A DNA stretch of 64,000 nt from Thermophagus xiamenensis (GTDB lineage Bacteria; Bacteroidota; Bacteroidia; Bacteroidales; Marinilabiliaceae): contig NZ_FONA01000011.1 of assembly GCF_900112795.1 (NCBI RefSeq), positions 93,201 through 157,200 of the forward strand. The letters run 5' to 3'. Shown here piece after piece: positions 16,976 through 26,227 of this stretch (position 1 is its first letter; every line of letters begins with the position of its first letter). Below the pieces are notes generated by a model, which ran no database searches, was not told the DNA's origin, and saw nothing but the letters and a program-made list of their open reading frames with translations. The position numbers and the translations under genes were made by a program.

Positions 16976-17005
16976 CAAATTTATATATTCTTTAACGGAA
17001 AACAA
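16976..17005 (-). promoter_or_regulatory. Bacteroidota-type promoter for the lytic transglycosylase
   Basis: On the minus strand TTG (17005-17003), a 19-bp spacer and TAAATTTG (16983-16976). Both boxes and the spacing match the Bacteroidota consensus. The leader to the ATG is about 37 nt. Confidence 0.7.
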
Positions 17006-17214
17006 TGTATTAGCGTACGCAGATAAGAAGAAAAAGTTTTAAGAGACCTGCAGGAAACCGGAATTGTGAGGAATGATAATGGGATATATGGTTGATGTAA
17101 ATGTAAATATCTGGTTTAGTCAGATGAATGTTAGGTGTGAGTTTGAAGAATTGAAGGGTAGAAAATAAGATTGATTCAGAGAGCTTTCGGTGGGTCTTCC
17201 CATTACGAGGAAAC

Positions 17215-17245
17215 AAAAAAGCCGATGCTGTTTTGAAGCACCGGC
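17215..17245 (-). terminator. Terminator of the rnf operon
   Basis: On the minus strand GCCGGTGCT, loop TCAAAAC and AGCATCGGC (one G-U pair) form a 9-bp stem followed by six T. It lies ~50 bp past the rnfA stop. The remaining 16933-17291 gap holds the transglycosylase promoter and no gene. Confidence 0.85.
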
Positions 17246-17291
17246 CTATAAGAGATATGTGAAGGAGATTTTCTATCGCCAGAAAAAAGGA

Positions 17292-17864
17292 TCAAACCAT
17301 ACCGGCAAATCCCATGAAAGCCATTGCCAGAATGCCGGCAACGAGCAATGCGATGGGGGCACCCTGCATCCCTTTTGGTATTTCTACCAATTCAAGCTGT
17401 TCACGAATGCCGGCAAAGGTAACCAATGCCAGTCCAAATCCTATGGCCGATGAGGCGGAAAAAACAACCGCTTCGAGCAGGTTAAAATCGCGGTTAACAG
17501 TCATAATGGCCACCCCCAGAATAGCACAGTTGGTGGTGATAAGTGGCAAAAACACGCCCAAAGCCTGATAAAGTGGGGGACTCACTTTTTTCAGAACAAT
17601 CTCAACAAGTTGTACCAATGCTGCAATGACTAATATGAAGGAGATGGTTTGCAGAAAGGTGATACCAAATGGTACAAGAATTAATTTTTGAATAAAGTAG
17701 GTGACGATGGTGGCAATTACCATGACAAAGGTAACTGCTCCGGTCATTCCAAGGCCTGTAGAAATCTTTTTAGAAACGCCCAGAAAAGGACAAATTCCTA
17801 AAAACTGGCTCAACACAATGTTGTTGACAAATATGGCCGATATGATGATAATAAAATAGGTCAT
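17292..17864 (-). CDS. rnfA: Rnf complex subunit A
   Basis: A 190-residue integral membrane subunit of the Rnf ferredoxin:NAD+ oxidoreductase, with six helices. It carries the conserved NIVLSQFLGICPFLGVSKK in the first helix, whose Cys belongs to the membrane-embedded iron-sulfur centre shared with RnfE, and later TTNCAILGVAIM. Family length is typical. It is the last gene of the operon, 75 bp after rnfE, and is followed by a terminator. RnfA and RnfE are homologous and inserted in opposite orientations in the membrane. Confidence 0.95.
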   Translation of the reverse strand: MTYFIIIISAIFVNNIVLSQFLGICPFLGVSKKISTGLGMTGAVTFVMVIATIVTYFIQKLILVPFGITFLQTISFILVIAALVQLVEIVLKKVSPPLYQALGVFLPLITTNCAILGVAIMTVNRDFNLLEAVVFSASSAIGFGLALVTFAGIREQLELVEIPKGMQGAPIALLVAGILAMAFMGFAGMV

Positions 17865-17939
17865 GGTATCTTAATTTAATCACTTAATTATTCGTGTCAA
17901 TGGTCGTTGAAACATCTTCTTTGATTCCAAAAGAAAATC

Positions 17940-18527
17940 TTATCCGGCACGACGTATCTTATTGATAAGCGCAATCAGGTATCCCAAGGCGATAAAGGCT
18001 CCGGGCGCAAGAACAAAAACAAGCATTCCGTAGCTTTCCGAAAAAATCGGTAATCCAAAAGCTTTCCCACTTCCCAATAATTCTCGTGTAGTTCCCAAGA
18101 TAGTTAGTGCCAAGGAAAAACCCAGTCCCATTCCCAGACCGTCGATGATAGAGGACCCTACTGAGTTTTTGGAAGCAAAGGCTTCGGCACGCCCCAAAAC
18201 AATACAGTTCACAACGATAAGGGGTATGAACAATCCCAGCGCTTCGAACAAGGCTGGCAGCCAGGCTTGCATCACCATCTCTACAATGGTTACAAAAGAG
18301 GCAATGATGACGATAAATGATGGGATGCGTACCTTTTCAGGAATGAAATCTTTAACCAAGGCAACAACAATATTGGACATCACCAGAACGAAGGTGGTAG
18401 CCAAGCCCATACCTAACCCGTTAATGGCCGATGAGGTGACACCAAGGGTGGGACACATCCCCAAAAGCATAACAAAAACGGGGTTTTCTTTAAAGAATCC
18501 TTTTGTGAAATTACTCCATTGATTCAT
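17940..18527 (-). CDS. rnfE: Rnf complex subunit E
   Basis: A 195-residue, six-helix membrane subunit homologous to RnfA. It shows NPVFVMLLGMCPTLGVTSSA and IVVNCIVLGRAEAFASKNSV, the two conserved cysteine-bearing regions. Its ATG overlaps the rnfG stop (ATGA), indicating coupled translation. It forms the membrane core that carries electrons between the cytoplasmic RnfB/RnfC and the periplasmic flavins on RnfG and RnfD. Confidence 0.95.
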   Translation of the reverse strand: MNQWSNFTKGFFKENPVFVMLLGMCPTLGVTSSAINGLGMGLATTFVLVMSNIVVALVKDFIPEKVRIPSFIVIIASFVTIVEMVMQAWLPALFEALGLFIPLIVVNCIVLGRAEAFASKNSVGSSIIDGLGMGLGFSLALTILGTTRELLGSGKAFGLPIFSESYGMLVFVLAPGAFIALGYLIALINKIRRAG

Positions 18528-19237
18528 TGCATTCCTCCTTCCTGACTATTTTTTTCTTTAGTGGTGGCCGAACTGTGTGTATCAACAATTTCGGTATAGG
18601 CATACCATGCTTTTCGAACTGCTTCCAAAAAGGCGCGTGAGCTAATGGTGGCTGCCGTAATGGCGTCTATATCACCGCCGTCGGCCGATACCTCCAATTT
18701 TGTTTTGGTGGGATCCACACCAACAATGCTGGTGTTGCCACCCCCTGAATTGTTGGAAATGCCAAATAACCAGTTGAAAAAAGCATTTCCTGAAGCTTTG
18801 GAAACGTTATCCTCTTCAGAGGGCTTAAACCAGGTGGTCATTTTGGTGCCCAGGCCGGGGGTTTCTTTATGTTCCAAAACCTGATAGTTGTAGATGGTTC
18901 CGTCGGGCAATATGCCTACCATGATTTTGACATCCCCGCCAAAACCATTATGGCTGATGGATTCGATGGCACAACCAACCTTTTTACCCTCTTTTTTTGC
19001 CGGGAATACTTTGAGCGAATCCCCATCCGATGTAGGAATTAGATACATCTCTTGAGCAGGATTATTGTCAAATTCCGGAACAACCAACCGGATAGCTTCC
19101 TGTTGTTTTTTTTCTTTAGCAATAGCTACCGGTTTTTCGGTAAGCTTATAAACATATCCCAATGCGGCACCCGTCAGCAATGTAATGGTGATGAGGGTGA
19201 GTGCCATATTAGATAATGATGATTCTGTTTTACCCAT
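18524..19237 (-). CDS. rnfG: Rnf complex subunit G (FMN-binding)
   Basis: A subunit of about 237 residues with one N-terminal membrane helix (MALTLITITLLTGAALGYVY) and a periplasmic FMN_bind domain. The covalent FMN site is read in DAITAATISSRAFLEAV, where the second Thr of the TAAT motif is the expected attachment residue via a phosphoester bond. I choose the ATG at 19237 (MGKTESSLSNMAL), which matches the family N-terminus and leaves 7 bp after rnfD; the ATG at 19288 would overlap rnfD by 44 bp. FMN attachment requires ApbE, which is not in this window. Confidence 0.92.
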   Translation of the reverse strand: MGKTESSLSNMALTLITITLLTGAALGYVYKLTEKPVAIAKEKKQQEAIRLVVPEFDNNPAQEMYLIPTSDGDSLKVFPAKKEGKKVGCAIESISHNGFGGDVKIMVGILPDGTIYNYQVLEHKETPGLGTKMTTWFKPSEEDNVSKASGNAFFNWLFGISNNSGGGNTSIVGVDPTKTKLEVSADGGDIDAITAATISSRAFLEAVRKAWYAYTEIVDTHSSATTKEKNSQEGGMQ

Positions 19238-19244
19238 TGAAATA

Positions 19245-20264
19245 CTATTTTGAGGTTTGCACTCTGGCGGTTTTAATGGTTTCTCCAAAGCGCTTTGGCT
19301 TCATATATCTGTTGATAAGCGGTGTGAATCCGTTCATAATTAAGATGGCGAAGGACACACCTTCGGGATAAGACCCGAAACAACGAATCAAGACGGTAAT
19401 AATGCCAATTCCTGCACCATAAAGCAACATCCCTTTATTCGACATGGGTGAAGTGGCATAATCGGTAGCCATAAAGAAAGCTCCCAGCATTATTCCACCG
19501 GTTAGGATATGGAACAGGGGGTCTGCAAAGGTTGATGGATTGGCCAAATGTAAAATTCCGGTAAAGATTACTACTGACCCAATGACGCTAACCGGAATGT
19601 GCCAGGTAATAATTCTTTTCCAAAGCAGGTAAACACCTCCGATGAGAAGTGCCAAGGCAGCCATTTCGCCGGCACTACCTCCTGTTTTTCCCAGAAAAAG
19701 GTCCAGGTAGGAGGGTATGCGTTCCATTAGTTCGGGAATGGTTTGTCCATTGCTGAGGCCTTCTTTAATGACGGAAAGCGGTGTGGCCCCTGTTTGCGCA
19801 TCAATATATTGCAACCGAGATGCGAAAGGTGTGGGCCAGGTAGTCATCTGAACGGGATAGGAGATGAGCAAAAAGACTCTTCCTACCAACGCCGGATTGA
19901 AAGGATTGTTGCCGAGTCCTCCGAAGGACATTTTGCCAATTCCTATGGCTACTGCCGCACCAATAATGATTAATCCTATAGGAATATTGGTCGGAAGGTT
20001 AAATGCCAGCAACAAACCTGTAACGATTGCCGAACCGTCGGTGATGCTTGGCGTTACTTTTAATAAATATTTTTGGATGATCCATTCGAAAAAAACACAG
20101 GCCGCCACTGAAGTAAAAGTAACAATGAGTGCGCCGACACCGAATAACCACACCGAGGTGGCCAGGGCCGGCAGAAGTGCGATAATCACTCCATACATGT
20201 TGGCGGGAATAGAATCACCGCTGTGAATATGTGGTGATGGAGAAATGACTAACTTTTGGTTCAT
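19245..20264 (-). CDS. rnfD: Rnf complex subunit D
   Basis: A 339-residue membrane subunit with about ten helices and a second covalent FMN. The attachment motif is in DAQTGATPLSVIKEG (Thr after GA). Conserved loops GGLGNNPFNPALVGR and ATDYATSPMSNKG are present. Unlike the other rnf genes it does not follow its neighbour directly: 187 bp separate it from rnfC, filled by a palindromic repeat. Its start codon is the terminal ATG of that repeat (tactgATGAACC). The length and N-terminus MNQKLVISPSPHIHSGDS are normal, so the insertion has not shortened the protein. Confidence 0.95.
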   Translation of the reverse strand: MNQKLVISPSPHIHSGDSIPANMYGVIIALLPALATSVWLFGVGALIVTFTSVAACVFFEWIIQKYLLKVTPSITDGSAIVTGLLLAFNLPTNIPIGLIIIGAAVAIGIGKMSFGGLGNNPFNPALVGRVFLLISYPVQMTTWPTPFASRLQYIDAQTGATPLSVIKEGLSNGQTIPELMERIPSYLDLFLGKTGGSAGEMAALALLIGGVYLLWKRIITWHIPVSVIGSVVIFTGILHLANPSTFADPLFHILTGGIMLGAFFMATDYATSPMSNKGMLLYGAGIGIITVLIRCFGSYPEGVSFAILIMNGFTPLINRYMKPKRFGETIKTARVQTSK

Positions 20265-20400
20265 CAGTATAAAATTAATTTAAGTTATTGGTCTGATGGA
20301 ACTCGCATGACCATCAGATTATTCATGTTCTTGTTGAGATAACCCCGGTTGGTCATGCTCGTTTCATGATAAATAATTTATTTTACTTATTGGCCTAATG
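20265..20400 (-). repeat. GAGCATGG palindromic element inside the rnf operon
   Basis: Minus-strand order: CCAATAAGTAAAATAAATTA, ATGAAACGAGCATGACC, centre, GGTCATGCGAGTTCCATC, then CCAATAACTTAAATTAATTT and ...ctgATGAA, which is the rnfD start. The arms ATGAAACGAGCATGACC and GGTCATGCGAGTTCCAT are inverted except for a few bases. The flanking CCAATAA blocks are direct repeats, as in the copy at 52167. Confidence 0.85.
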
Positions 20401-20451
20401 GCATTCGTGAGGTTTGTGTATCGCTGCAATCCTTTAGGCGTCATCCAACAA

Positions 20452-21780
20452 TTATTGTCTGCTACGAATAATTTGTCCAACTTTTCCTTTACCCAGGCGG
20501 ATGTAATCGAGGAGTGGGCGATGAGCCGGACAGGTAAAGCTGCACGAACCACATTCGATACAATCCATAATTCTGTCTTCTTCTGCTCTGTCCCACATTT
20601 CTTTTTCTGCTTCAATCATCAGTAAATAGGGCTCCAATCCCATGGGACAAGCAGAAACACATTTGGAACAGCGTATGCAGTTTTTAACCGGCTGACGGTG
20701 TGCTGCTTCGTCAGGTAATACTAATAAACCGGAACTGCCTTTGGTAATAGGCACCTCTAGTGAGGTTAAGGCTTTTCCCATCATAGGACCGCCACCAATC
20801 ACTTTTCCGGTGTCTTGGGGCAAGCCACCGGCTGCTTCTATGAGTTGTTCTATAGGTGTTCCGATTCTGGCGAGGAAGTTGGAGGGTTGGGCTATGGCGG
20901 GGCCTGTTACGGTAACCACCCGTTCGATGAGCGGTTTGTTTTTTTGTACGGCTTCGTATACGGCAACGGTGGTTCCTACATTTTGCACCACCGCACCAAC
21001 TTCTATAGGTAATTTGCCGGAAGGGACCTGTCGTCCTGTGATGGCATCGATGAGTTGTTTTTCACCGCCCTGTGGATATTTCACTTTTAACGGCTGAACA
21101 TCAATACCCTCTTCTTTAGAAGTTAACTCTGTTAACTTTTTGATAGCATCGGGCTTATTATTTTCGATACCGATAACAGCTTTGTTAACATTCAATGCTT
21201 TCATCAAAATGCGAATACCAACGATAAGTTCTTCACTCTTTTCAAGCATGAGGCGATGGTCGCTGGTGAGATAAGGCTCGCATTCCACGCCGTTGATTAT
21301 CAGTATTTCACATTTTTTTCCGGGAGGTGGTGATAACTTAACATGCGACGGGAAGGTGGCACCACCCATTCCGACAATACCCATTTCCCCAATTTTTTTG
21401 ATGATTTCTTCGCCAGAGAGAGTAATCTCTTTTACGAGTTTGTCGGAACGATCGATGTCATCGAGCCATTCATCGCCGTCAACATCAATGATGATGGCCG
21501 GTTTTCGGTAGCCTGAAGCATCTACCGTTTGGTCTACTTTAAATACTTTCCCCGAAACAGGCGAATGGATATTGGCTGAAACAAATCCACCGGAAGCAGC
21601 AATCATCTGTCCGGTTTTTACGATATCTCCCTTTTTTACCAGTGGCTTAGCCGGTGCACCAATATGTTGAGTTACGGGTACCGATACTCTTTTCGGGAGC
21701 GGGAGCACCTCTATCTGTTTTTCAGCAGACAGTTTCCATTCGTGGGGATGAACACCTCCTATTTTGAATGTTTTCAGCAC
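20452..21780 (-). CDS. rnfC: Rnf complex subunit C
   Basis: A 442-residue cytoplasmic subunit that binds NAD(H) and FMN non-covalently and carries two [4Fe-4S] clusters. The NADH site region is GMGGATFPSHVKL with INGVECEPYLTSDHRLMLE downstream, as in NuoF-like proteins. The SLBB fold follows, and the cluster motifs are CIRCSKCVSACPMGL and CIECGSCSFTCPAHRPLLDY. The compact size, without the long C-terminal alanine-rich repeats of enterobacterial RnfC, is normal for Bacteroidota. It lies 34 bp after rnfB; downstream an inserted repeat separates it from rnfD. Confidence 0.95.
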   Translation of the reverse strand: MLKTFKIGGVHPHEWKLSAEKQIEVLPLPKRVSVPVTQHIGAPAKPLVKKGDIVKTGQMIAASGGFVSANIHSPVSGKVFKVDQTVDASGYRKPAIIIDVDGDEWLDDIDRSDKLVKEITLSGEEIIKKIGEMGIVGMGGATFPSHVKLSPPPGKKCEILIINGVECEPYLTSDHRLMLEKSEELIVGIRILMKALNVNKAVIGIENNKPDAIKKLTELTSKEEGIDVQPLKVKYPQGGEKQLIDAITGRQVPSGKLPIEVGAVVQNVGTTVAVYEAVQKNKPLIERVVTVTGPAIAQPSNFLARIGTPIEQLIEAAGGLPQDTGKVIGGGPMMGKALTSLEVPITKGSSGLLVLPDEAAHRQPVKNCIRCSKCVSACPMGLEPYLLMIEAEKEMWDRAEEDRIMDCIECGSCSFTCPAHRPLLDYIRLGKGKVGQIIRSRQ

Positions 21781-21814
21781 GGTTATCTTATTAATTGATG
21801 GTTCAATGATATAA

Positions 21815-22678
21815 TTATTTCTCTTCCGTTGCGGTTTCTTTAACAGCGGTCTTGTTTTTCCGCACCGGAAAATTCAATTCATGAATAGCATTGGTTGGAC
21901 ACTCTGCAACACATTTCCTGCAAAGCCTGCATTTTTCATCATCGATATAAGCCAGATTATTTTTGATGGTGATGGCATCAAACGGACAAACTTTGGCACA
22001 TTTGCCACAACCGATGCAAGCCACGGAGCAGGCTTTTCTGGCAACAGCTCCTTTTTCTTCATTGACACAGCTGACGAATATTCGTCGGTTTTTGGGCCCT
22101 TTTTTCCGAAGTTCAATAATATTTTTGGGGCAGGCGTCTACACAAGCGCCGCAGGCAACGCAATTGTCTTCGATGACTACCGGGAGTCCGGTTTTTTCAT
22201 CCATGTACATGGCATCGAAGTTACAGGCGTCGACACAGTCGCCCAGCCCATAGCATCCGAAAGAACAGCCTGTTTCACCTCCATAAAGTGCCGATGCTGC
22301 GGCACAGGATGGTGCTCCTTCGTATTGATTAAGGCGCGGGCGGTGCTCGCAAGTTCCGTTACAGCGAACCACCGCAATTTTGGGTTCGCTTTTGGCCACT
22401 TCTTTGCCAAGAATTTGAGCGACCTTGCCCATTACTTCAGCTCCTCCAACCGGACAGTTCAGGTCGGATATGTCGTCGGCTTTTACCAATGCTTCGGCAA
22501 AAGCCCTGCAGCCGGGAAAACCACAACCTCCGCAGTTGGCGGCGGGCAACACTTCTTCTACCTGATCGATACGTGGATCTTCAAAAACTTTAAATTTTTG
22601 GGAAGCCAAATAAAGTATGACCGCTGCCAGTGCACCAAGGCCTGCCAAAGTCAATATGGTTATCAAAACAATACTCAT
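21815..22678 (-). CDS. rnfB: Rnf complex subunit B, polyferredoxin
   Basis: A 287-residue subunit that accepts electrons from ferredoxin. The N-terminal helix (IVLITILTLAGLGALAAVIL) anchors it. The 4Fe-4S domain follows (CGGCGFPGCRAFAEALVKAD with CPVGG). A cysteine-rich region (CNGTC, CSFGCYGLGDCVDAC) leads to three further ferredoxin-type clusters: CVACGACVDACP, CIGCGKCAKVCP and CRLCRKCVAECP. That is one more than short RnfB proteins carry. It starts 4 bp after the RseC-like gene and is the first true rnf subunit of the operon. Confidence 0.95.
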   Translation of the reverse strand: MSIVLITILTLAGLGALAAVILYLASQKFKVFEDPRIDQVEEVLPAANCGGCGFPGCRAFAEALVKADDISDLNCPVGGAEVMGKVAQILGKEVAKSEPKIAVVRCNGTCEHRPRLNQYEGAPSCAAASALYGGETGCSFGCYGLGDCVDACNFDAMYMDEKTGLPVVIEDNCVACGACVDACPKNIIELRKKGPKNRRIFVSCVNEEKGAVARKACSVACIGCGKCAKVCPFDAITIKNNLAYIDDEKCRLCRKCVAECPTNAIHELNFPVRKNKTAVKETATEEK

Positions 22679-22682
22679 AACG

Positions 22683-23105
22683 CTAATCCATAGATGGTTT
22701 TATGGTAAATGAAAATGTTTTTAAAAATTTTTTATTGAAAATTTTTATCAGCAAATAGTAAGGGACTAATATGGCTAAGGCTAACAGCCCGGACAGGTTT
22801 TCATCCTTGGTGAGCGAAAAGGTAACGATAAGTGTCCCAAGCATTAGAATAAGCGGGAGAATATAGGCCCACCAGGCAGCCTGAAGGCCCAGTCGGCTTT
22901 CGCCAACAAGGGTTACCCGATCTCCGGCAGAGTAAGTGCGATCGCTGGAAGCATCAATAATCTTTTCCTGAAGGTCGGCCGCGGTACATACTCCTTTGGC
23001 ATGGCATGAAGCACACGCCGATTGGGTTAAAATTCGGACTTTGACATGATCGCCTTCAGTTTGTTCTACGATTCCTTCGTGTTCTATCTGATTTTTACCA
23101 GCCAT
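22683..23105 (-). CDS. RseC/MucC-like protein heading the rnf operon
   Basis: A 140-residue protein of the SoxR-reducing/RseC family. The N-terminus has a cysteine cluster, CASCHAKGVC, likely a metal or redox site. Two membrane helices follow (AAWWAYILPLILMLGTLIVTF and SGLLALAILVPYYLLI). In several phyla this gene begins Rnf operons, and it is proposed to link Rnf to redox control of SoxR or to assembly; the exact job is not settled. It is only 4 bp ahead of rnfB and has a -7 box just upstream, so it opens the rseC-rnfBCDGEA transcript. Confidence 0.88.
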   Translation of the reverse strand: MAGKNQIEHEGIVEQTEGDHVKVRILTQSACASCHAKGVCTAADLQEKIIDASSDRTYSAGDRVTLVGESRLGLQAAWWAYILPLILMLGTLIVTFSLTKDENLSGLLALAILVPYYLLIKIFNKKFLKTFSFTIKPSMD

Positions 23106-23128
23106 CTAATTTCTCCCCTTAATGGCCA

Positions 23129-23136
23129 CAAATGTA
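23129..23136 (-). promoter_or_regulatory. -7 box of the rnf operon
   Basis: TACATTTG on the minus strand fits TAnnTTTG, 24 bp before the start codon. No convincing -33 TTG is seen at the right spacing. Confidence 0.45.
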
Positions 23137-23282
23137 TATAATTAGGCAGGATTGGCCTTTTAAGGGATCTATTTTTTGTTTAGAACAAATTAAAATAACT
23201 TTTAACAAGTTGTAGTATTGAGTAATAGCAAAGCATGCTTATGCCAATTTAGACATAATTGCATTGACGAAAAATTTCTGTA

Positions 23283-26219
23283 TTATTCACTTCTTGGGTC
23301 GGGACGAAGGGGTAGTGGCGCCATCTTTTCCACTTCAATAGAAGGATATCCGAATTCGCTGACGATTTTTCCCTGAATCAGATATACCCCATTTCCGGCG
23401 AAAGGCCATCGTTTGACTACCTTGGGGAAATGTACGGTGTCGAAAAATTCGCCATCGGGATCCAAAAAAGTTGCGAAATGCATGATTTGCCGCTTGACGG
23501 TTTTGACATATTTAATGGTTACCAGTTGGCCCGTCATTCGAACGCGCCGTCCCACATTGTGTTGCAGGTCACGGGCTAAAAGCTCGCCGCGATATGATGT
23601 TTTTAACATATCGAAAAAGGAACAACTTACAGGAAATCCCAGCAGTTCTATTTCATCGTAGGCGTCTTCGAGCTTTTGTTGTTGAAGCTGGGGCAACCGG
23701 TATTGTTGCGTTGCAGGGTTGAATAATCGGGGTGCTTTCTTTTTCTTTTTTTCTTTGGACAAAAGCAGATGAGCCTCCCACAACAACTGTGGTTTGCTCT
23801 TCCCGGTAAATCGAAATGCTCCCAGCCGGATGAGCAGAAGAAGCTGTTCACGGGTAATGCCGGTACGCGATACAAAATCTTCCAGGCTGTGATAAACGCC
23901 GTTTCTGTTTCGTTCCTTAATGATGGCCAATGCTGTTTTTTGTTCCAGATCGTGCACATGAATAAATCCCAGGTATATATCTTTCCCTGATATTGATGTC
24001 ATATATTGAGATTTATTGACGCAGGGCAGATGAATGATGCCGCCTAATCGTCGGGCTTCGTTAACATAGAGCCATGTGGCGTAAAATCCACCAAAATTAT
24101 TGATTACTGCCACCATGAATTCTAACGGATAGTGTGCTTTAAGGTATAAACTTTGGAAGCTCTCTACGGCATAAGATGCCGAGTGTGCTTTGGAAAAGGA
24201 ATAGCCGGCAAAGGATTCGATTTGTCGCCATACTTCTGCCGTTAGTGCTTTATCGTAACCTCGTTGATGGCAATTAGCAAAAAATTTATCCACGATGGAC
24301 TGAAAGGCTTTTCGGGATCGATATTTGCCACTCATGGCGCGGCGTAGCACGTCCGCATCGGCCAGGTCGAGACCCGCAAAATGGTGACACACTTTGATGA
24401 CATCTTCCTGATAGACCATGATGCCAAAAGTCTCGCTTAGTTGTTCTTTTAATATGGGATGTGCGTACTCAAAGCTGTCGGGGTTATGAAACCGACGGAT
24501 ATATTCGCGCATCATACCTGAACGCGCCACCCCGGGCCGGATAATAGAGCTGGCCGCAACTAATGTCAGGTAATCCCGGCACCGCAGTTTTTTGAGTAGT
24601 CCGCGCATAGCCGGACTTTCGATGTAGAAGCAACCGGTGGTTTCACCCTTCTGGAGTAATTTTTTGATTTTGGTGTCTTTTTTAAAGTCATCGATGCGAT
24701 GAATATCAATATTCTTTCCGTGATTTTGGTATACAATATTGATGCAGTCACGGATATGTCCAATGCCACGCTGTGACAGGATATCAAATTTTTCAAAGCC
24801 GATCTCTTCGGCGGTGTACATATCCCATTGTGTGGTTGAAAACCCTTTGGGCGGCATGTCCAATGCGGTGTAATCGGTGATGGGGGCTTCAGAGATAAGG
24901 ATGCCGCCGGCATGAATAGTCCGCAGGTTAGGGAAGCCGGCCAAACGATGAGCTGTTTTCAGGATCATTTTCCCCAGATTGTCGGGTTCAAATCCCCTGG
25001 GTTGGAGTACTAACTGATCGATTTCTTCCCTGGGTAAGCCATAAATTTTTCCCAGTTCGCGAATGGCTGCCCGTGCCTGAAAAGTGGAGACGGCTCCCAA
25101 TAAAGCGGTGTGTGCCCTGCCATAACGCTTGAAAATATAGTTTTGTACTTCTTCCCGCTCTTTCCAGGAGTAGTCGATATCGAAATCGGGTGGCGAAGAG
25201 CGTTTGGGATTGAGGAAACGTTCAAAATAGAGGTTTAATTCGATGGGGTCCACATCTGTAATTTTCAGACAATAAGCCACTACGCTGTTTGCACCGCTGC
25301 CTCGTCCCACATGATAGAAGCCGTGCGAGAGCGAATATCTGATAATGTCCCATACCATCAGATAGTAGGCTGCGAAGCCCAGTTTGTTGATGATGGATAA
25401 TTCTTTTTCCACACGTTGGCGGGCAACAACATTGTCGGGTCCGTAGCGTTCCTTGAGTCCGTCTGAAGCCAGTTGAGCCAGCAGTTGTTCGTCGTCGTAT
25501 CGGCTGCCGGTGTAAGTTTGTTTGTTTTTGCTGCCTTCAAAGCTGAAATCGAAAGAGAGCTGTTTTAACAGCGTGTTGGTGGTTTTTATGATTTCGGGCC
25601 AATCACTGAAAGCTTTCAGTAATTTCTGATGCGGTACCATCCAGTCGTATGGTGATGCCAGGTCATCGGGGCTTAGTCGGTCGAGCAGAATATTGCGGTC
25701 GATAGCCCTTAGCTGGCGGTGCAGTTCCATATCCTGACGGTTGTTAAAGACCACCGGTTGCCAGATGAGTATCCGTTCCTGGTGGTTACGCCATGGCGAA
25801 GTTAATAATTGTCTGAGTTGAAAATGACGAATGCCGATATATTCATTGTCTTTTAGTTGTTGTGGTGTTTTGTTGCCCCATGGCCATACAATGATGGCAT
25901 CATGGAACGATGGCGGATTGGCAGGTAGGGGTTGTCCTTGTAAACGGTAATGACTTAAAAAACGATTTAATTCACCAAATCCTTTAAAGTTTTTGGCGAT
26001 GCCGGTATAGAGCCACTGGCTGTTGTTGCGAAATTCGATACCGACAAGTGGTGTGATCTTGTTTTGTTGACAGGCTTTTACAAATTCAAATATTCCGGTG
26101 GTGTTGTTAATATCGGTGAGAATAAGTACATCGATTCCCTGTTTGGCAGCTGTGGCTGCCAGCTCTTCGGGTGAAAGGGTTCCGAAACGAAGACTGTAAT
26201 ATGATTTGCCTGCGATCAT
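23283..26219 (-). CDS. dnaE2: Error-prone DNA polymerase III alpha subunit (DnaE2/ImuC-like)
   Basis: A C-family DNA polymerase of 978 residues, shorter than the replicative DnaE. The polymerase core is intact: GRGSGANSVVAYCLKITDVD, the two catalytic Asp in PPDFDIDYSWKERE, and later YSFSKAHSASYAVESFQSLY. The N-terminal PHP region is decayed: the usual HxHxxxS start is YYSLRFGTLS, and LTDHD/N reads LTDINN, so phosphatase or proofreading metal sites are lost. A C-terminal OB-type region (GRRVRMTGQLVTIKYVKT) is present. It starts 9 bp after dinB, so the two are one operon. The role is expected to be damage-induced translesion synthesis. Confidence 0.9.
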   Translation of the reverse strand: MIAGKSYYSLRFGTLSPEELAATAAKQGIDVLILTDINNTTGIFEFVKACQQNKITPLVGIEFRNNSQWLYTGIAKNFKGFGELNRFLSHYRLQGQPLPANPPSFHDAIIVWPWGNKTPQQLKDNEYIGIRHFQLRQLLTSPWRNHQERILIWQPVVFNNRQDMELHRQLRAIDRNILLDRLSPDDLASPYDWMVPHQKLLKAFSDWPEIIKTTNTLLKQLSFDFSFEGSKNKQTYTGSRYDDEQLLAQLASDGLKERYGPDNVVARQRVEKELSIINKLGFAAYYLMVWDIIRYSLSHGFYHVGRGSGANSVVAYCLKITDVDPIELNLYFERFLNPKRSSPPDFDIDYSWKEREEVQNYIFKRYGRAHTALLGAVSTFQARAAIRELGKIYGLPREEIDQLVLQPRGFEPDNLGKMILKTAHRLAGFPNLRTIHAGGILISEAPITDYTALDMPPKGFSTTQWDMYTAEEIGFEKFDILSQRGIGHIRDCINIVYQNHGKNIDIHRIDDFKKDTKIKKLLQKGETTGCFYIESPAMRGLLKKLRCRDYLTLVAASSIIRPGVARSGMMREYIRRFHNPDSFEYAHPILKEQLSETFGIMVYQEDVIKVCHHFAGLDLADADVLRRAMSGKYRSRKAFQSIVDKFFANCHQRGYDKALTAEVWRQIESFAGYSFSKAHSASYAVESFQSLYLKAHYPLEFMVAVINNFGGFYATWLYVNEARRLGGIIHLPCVNKSQYMTSISGKDIYLGFIHVHDLEQKTALAIIKERNRNGVYHSLEDFVSRTGITREQLLLLIRLGAFRFTGKSKPQLLWEAHLLLSKEKKKKKAPRLFNPATQQYRLPQLQQQKLEDAYDEIELLGFPVSCSFFDMLKTSYRGELLARDLQHNVGRRVRMTGQLVTIKYVKTVKRQIMHFATFLDPDGEFFDTVHFPKVVKRWPFAGNGVYLIQGKIVSEFGYPSIEVEKMAPLPLRPDPRSE

Positions 26220-26227
26220 TTGTTGGT

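Noticed and set aside
17010..17216. 68-codon minus-strand frame upstream of the transglycosylase
   Set aside because: It overlaps the transglycosylase promoter, has no domain character and no promoter of its own.
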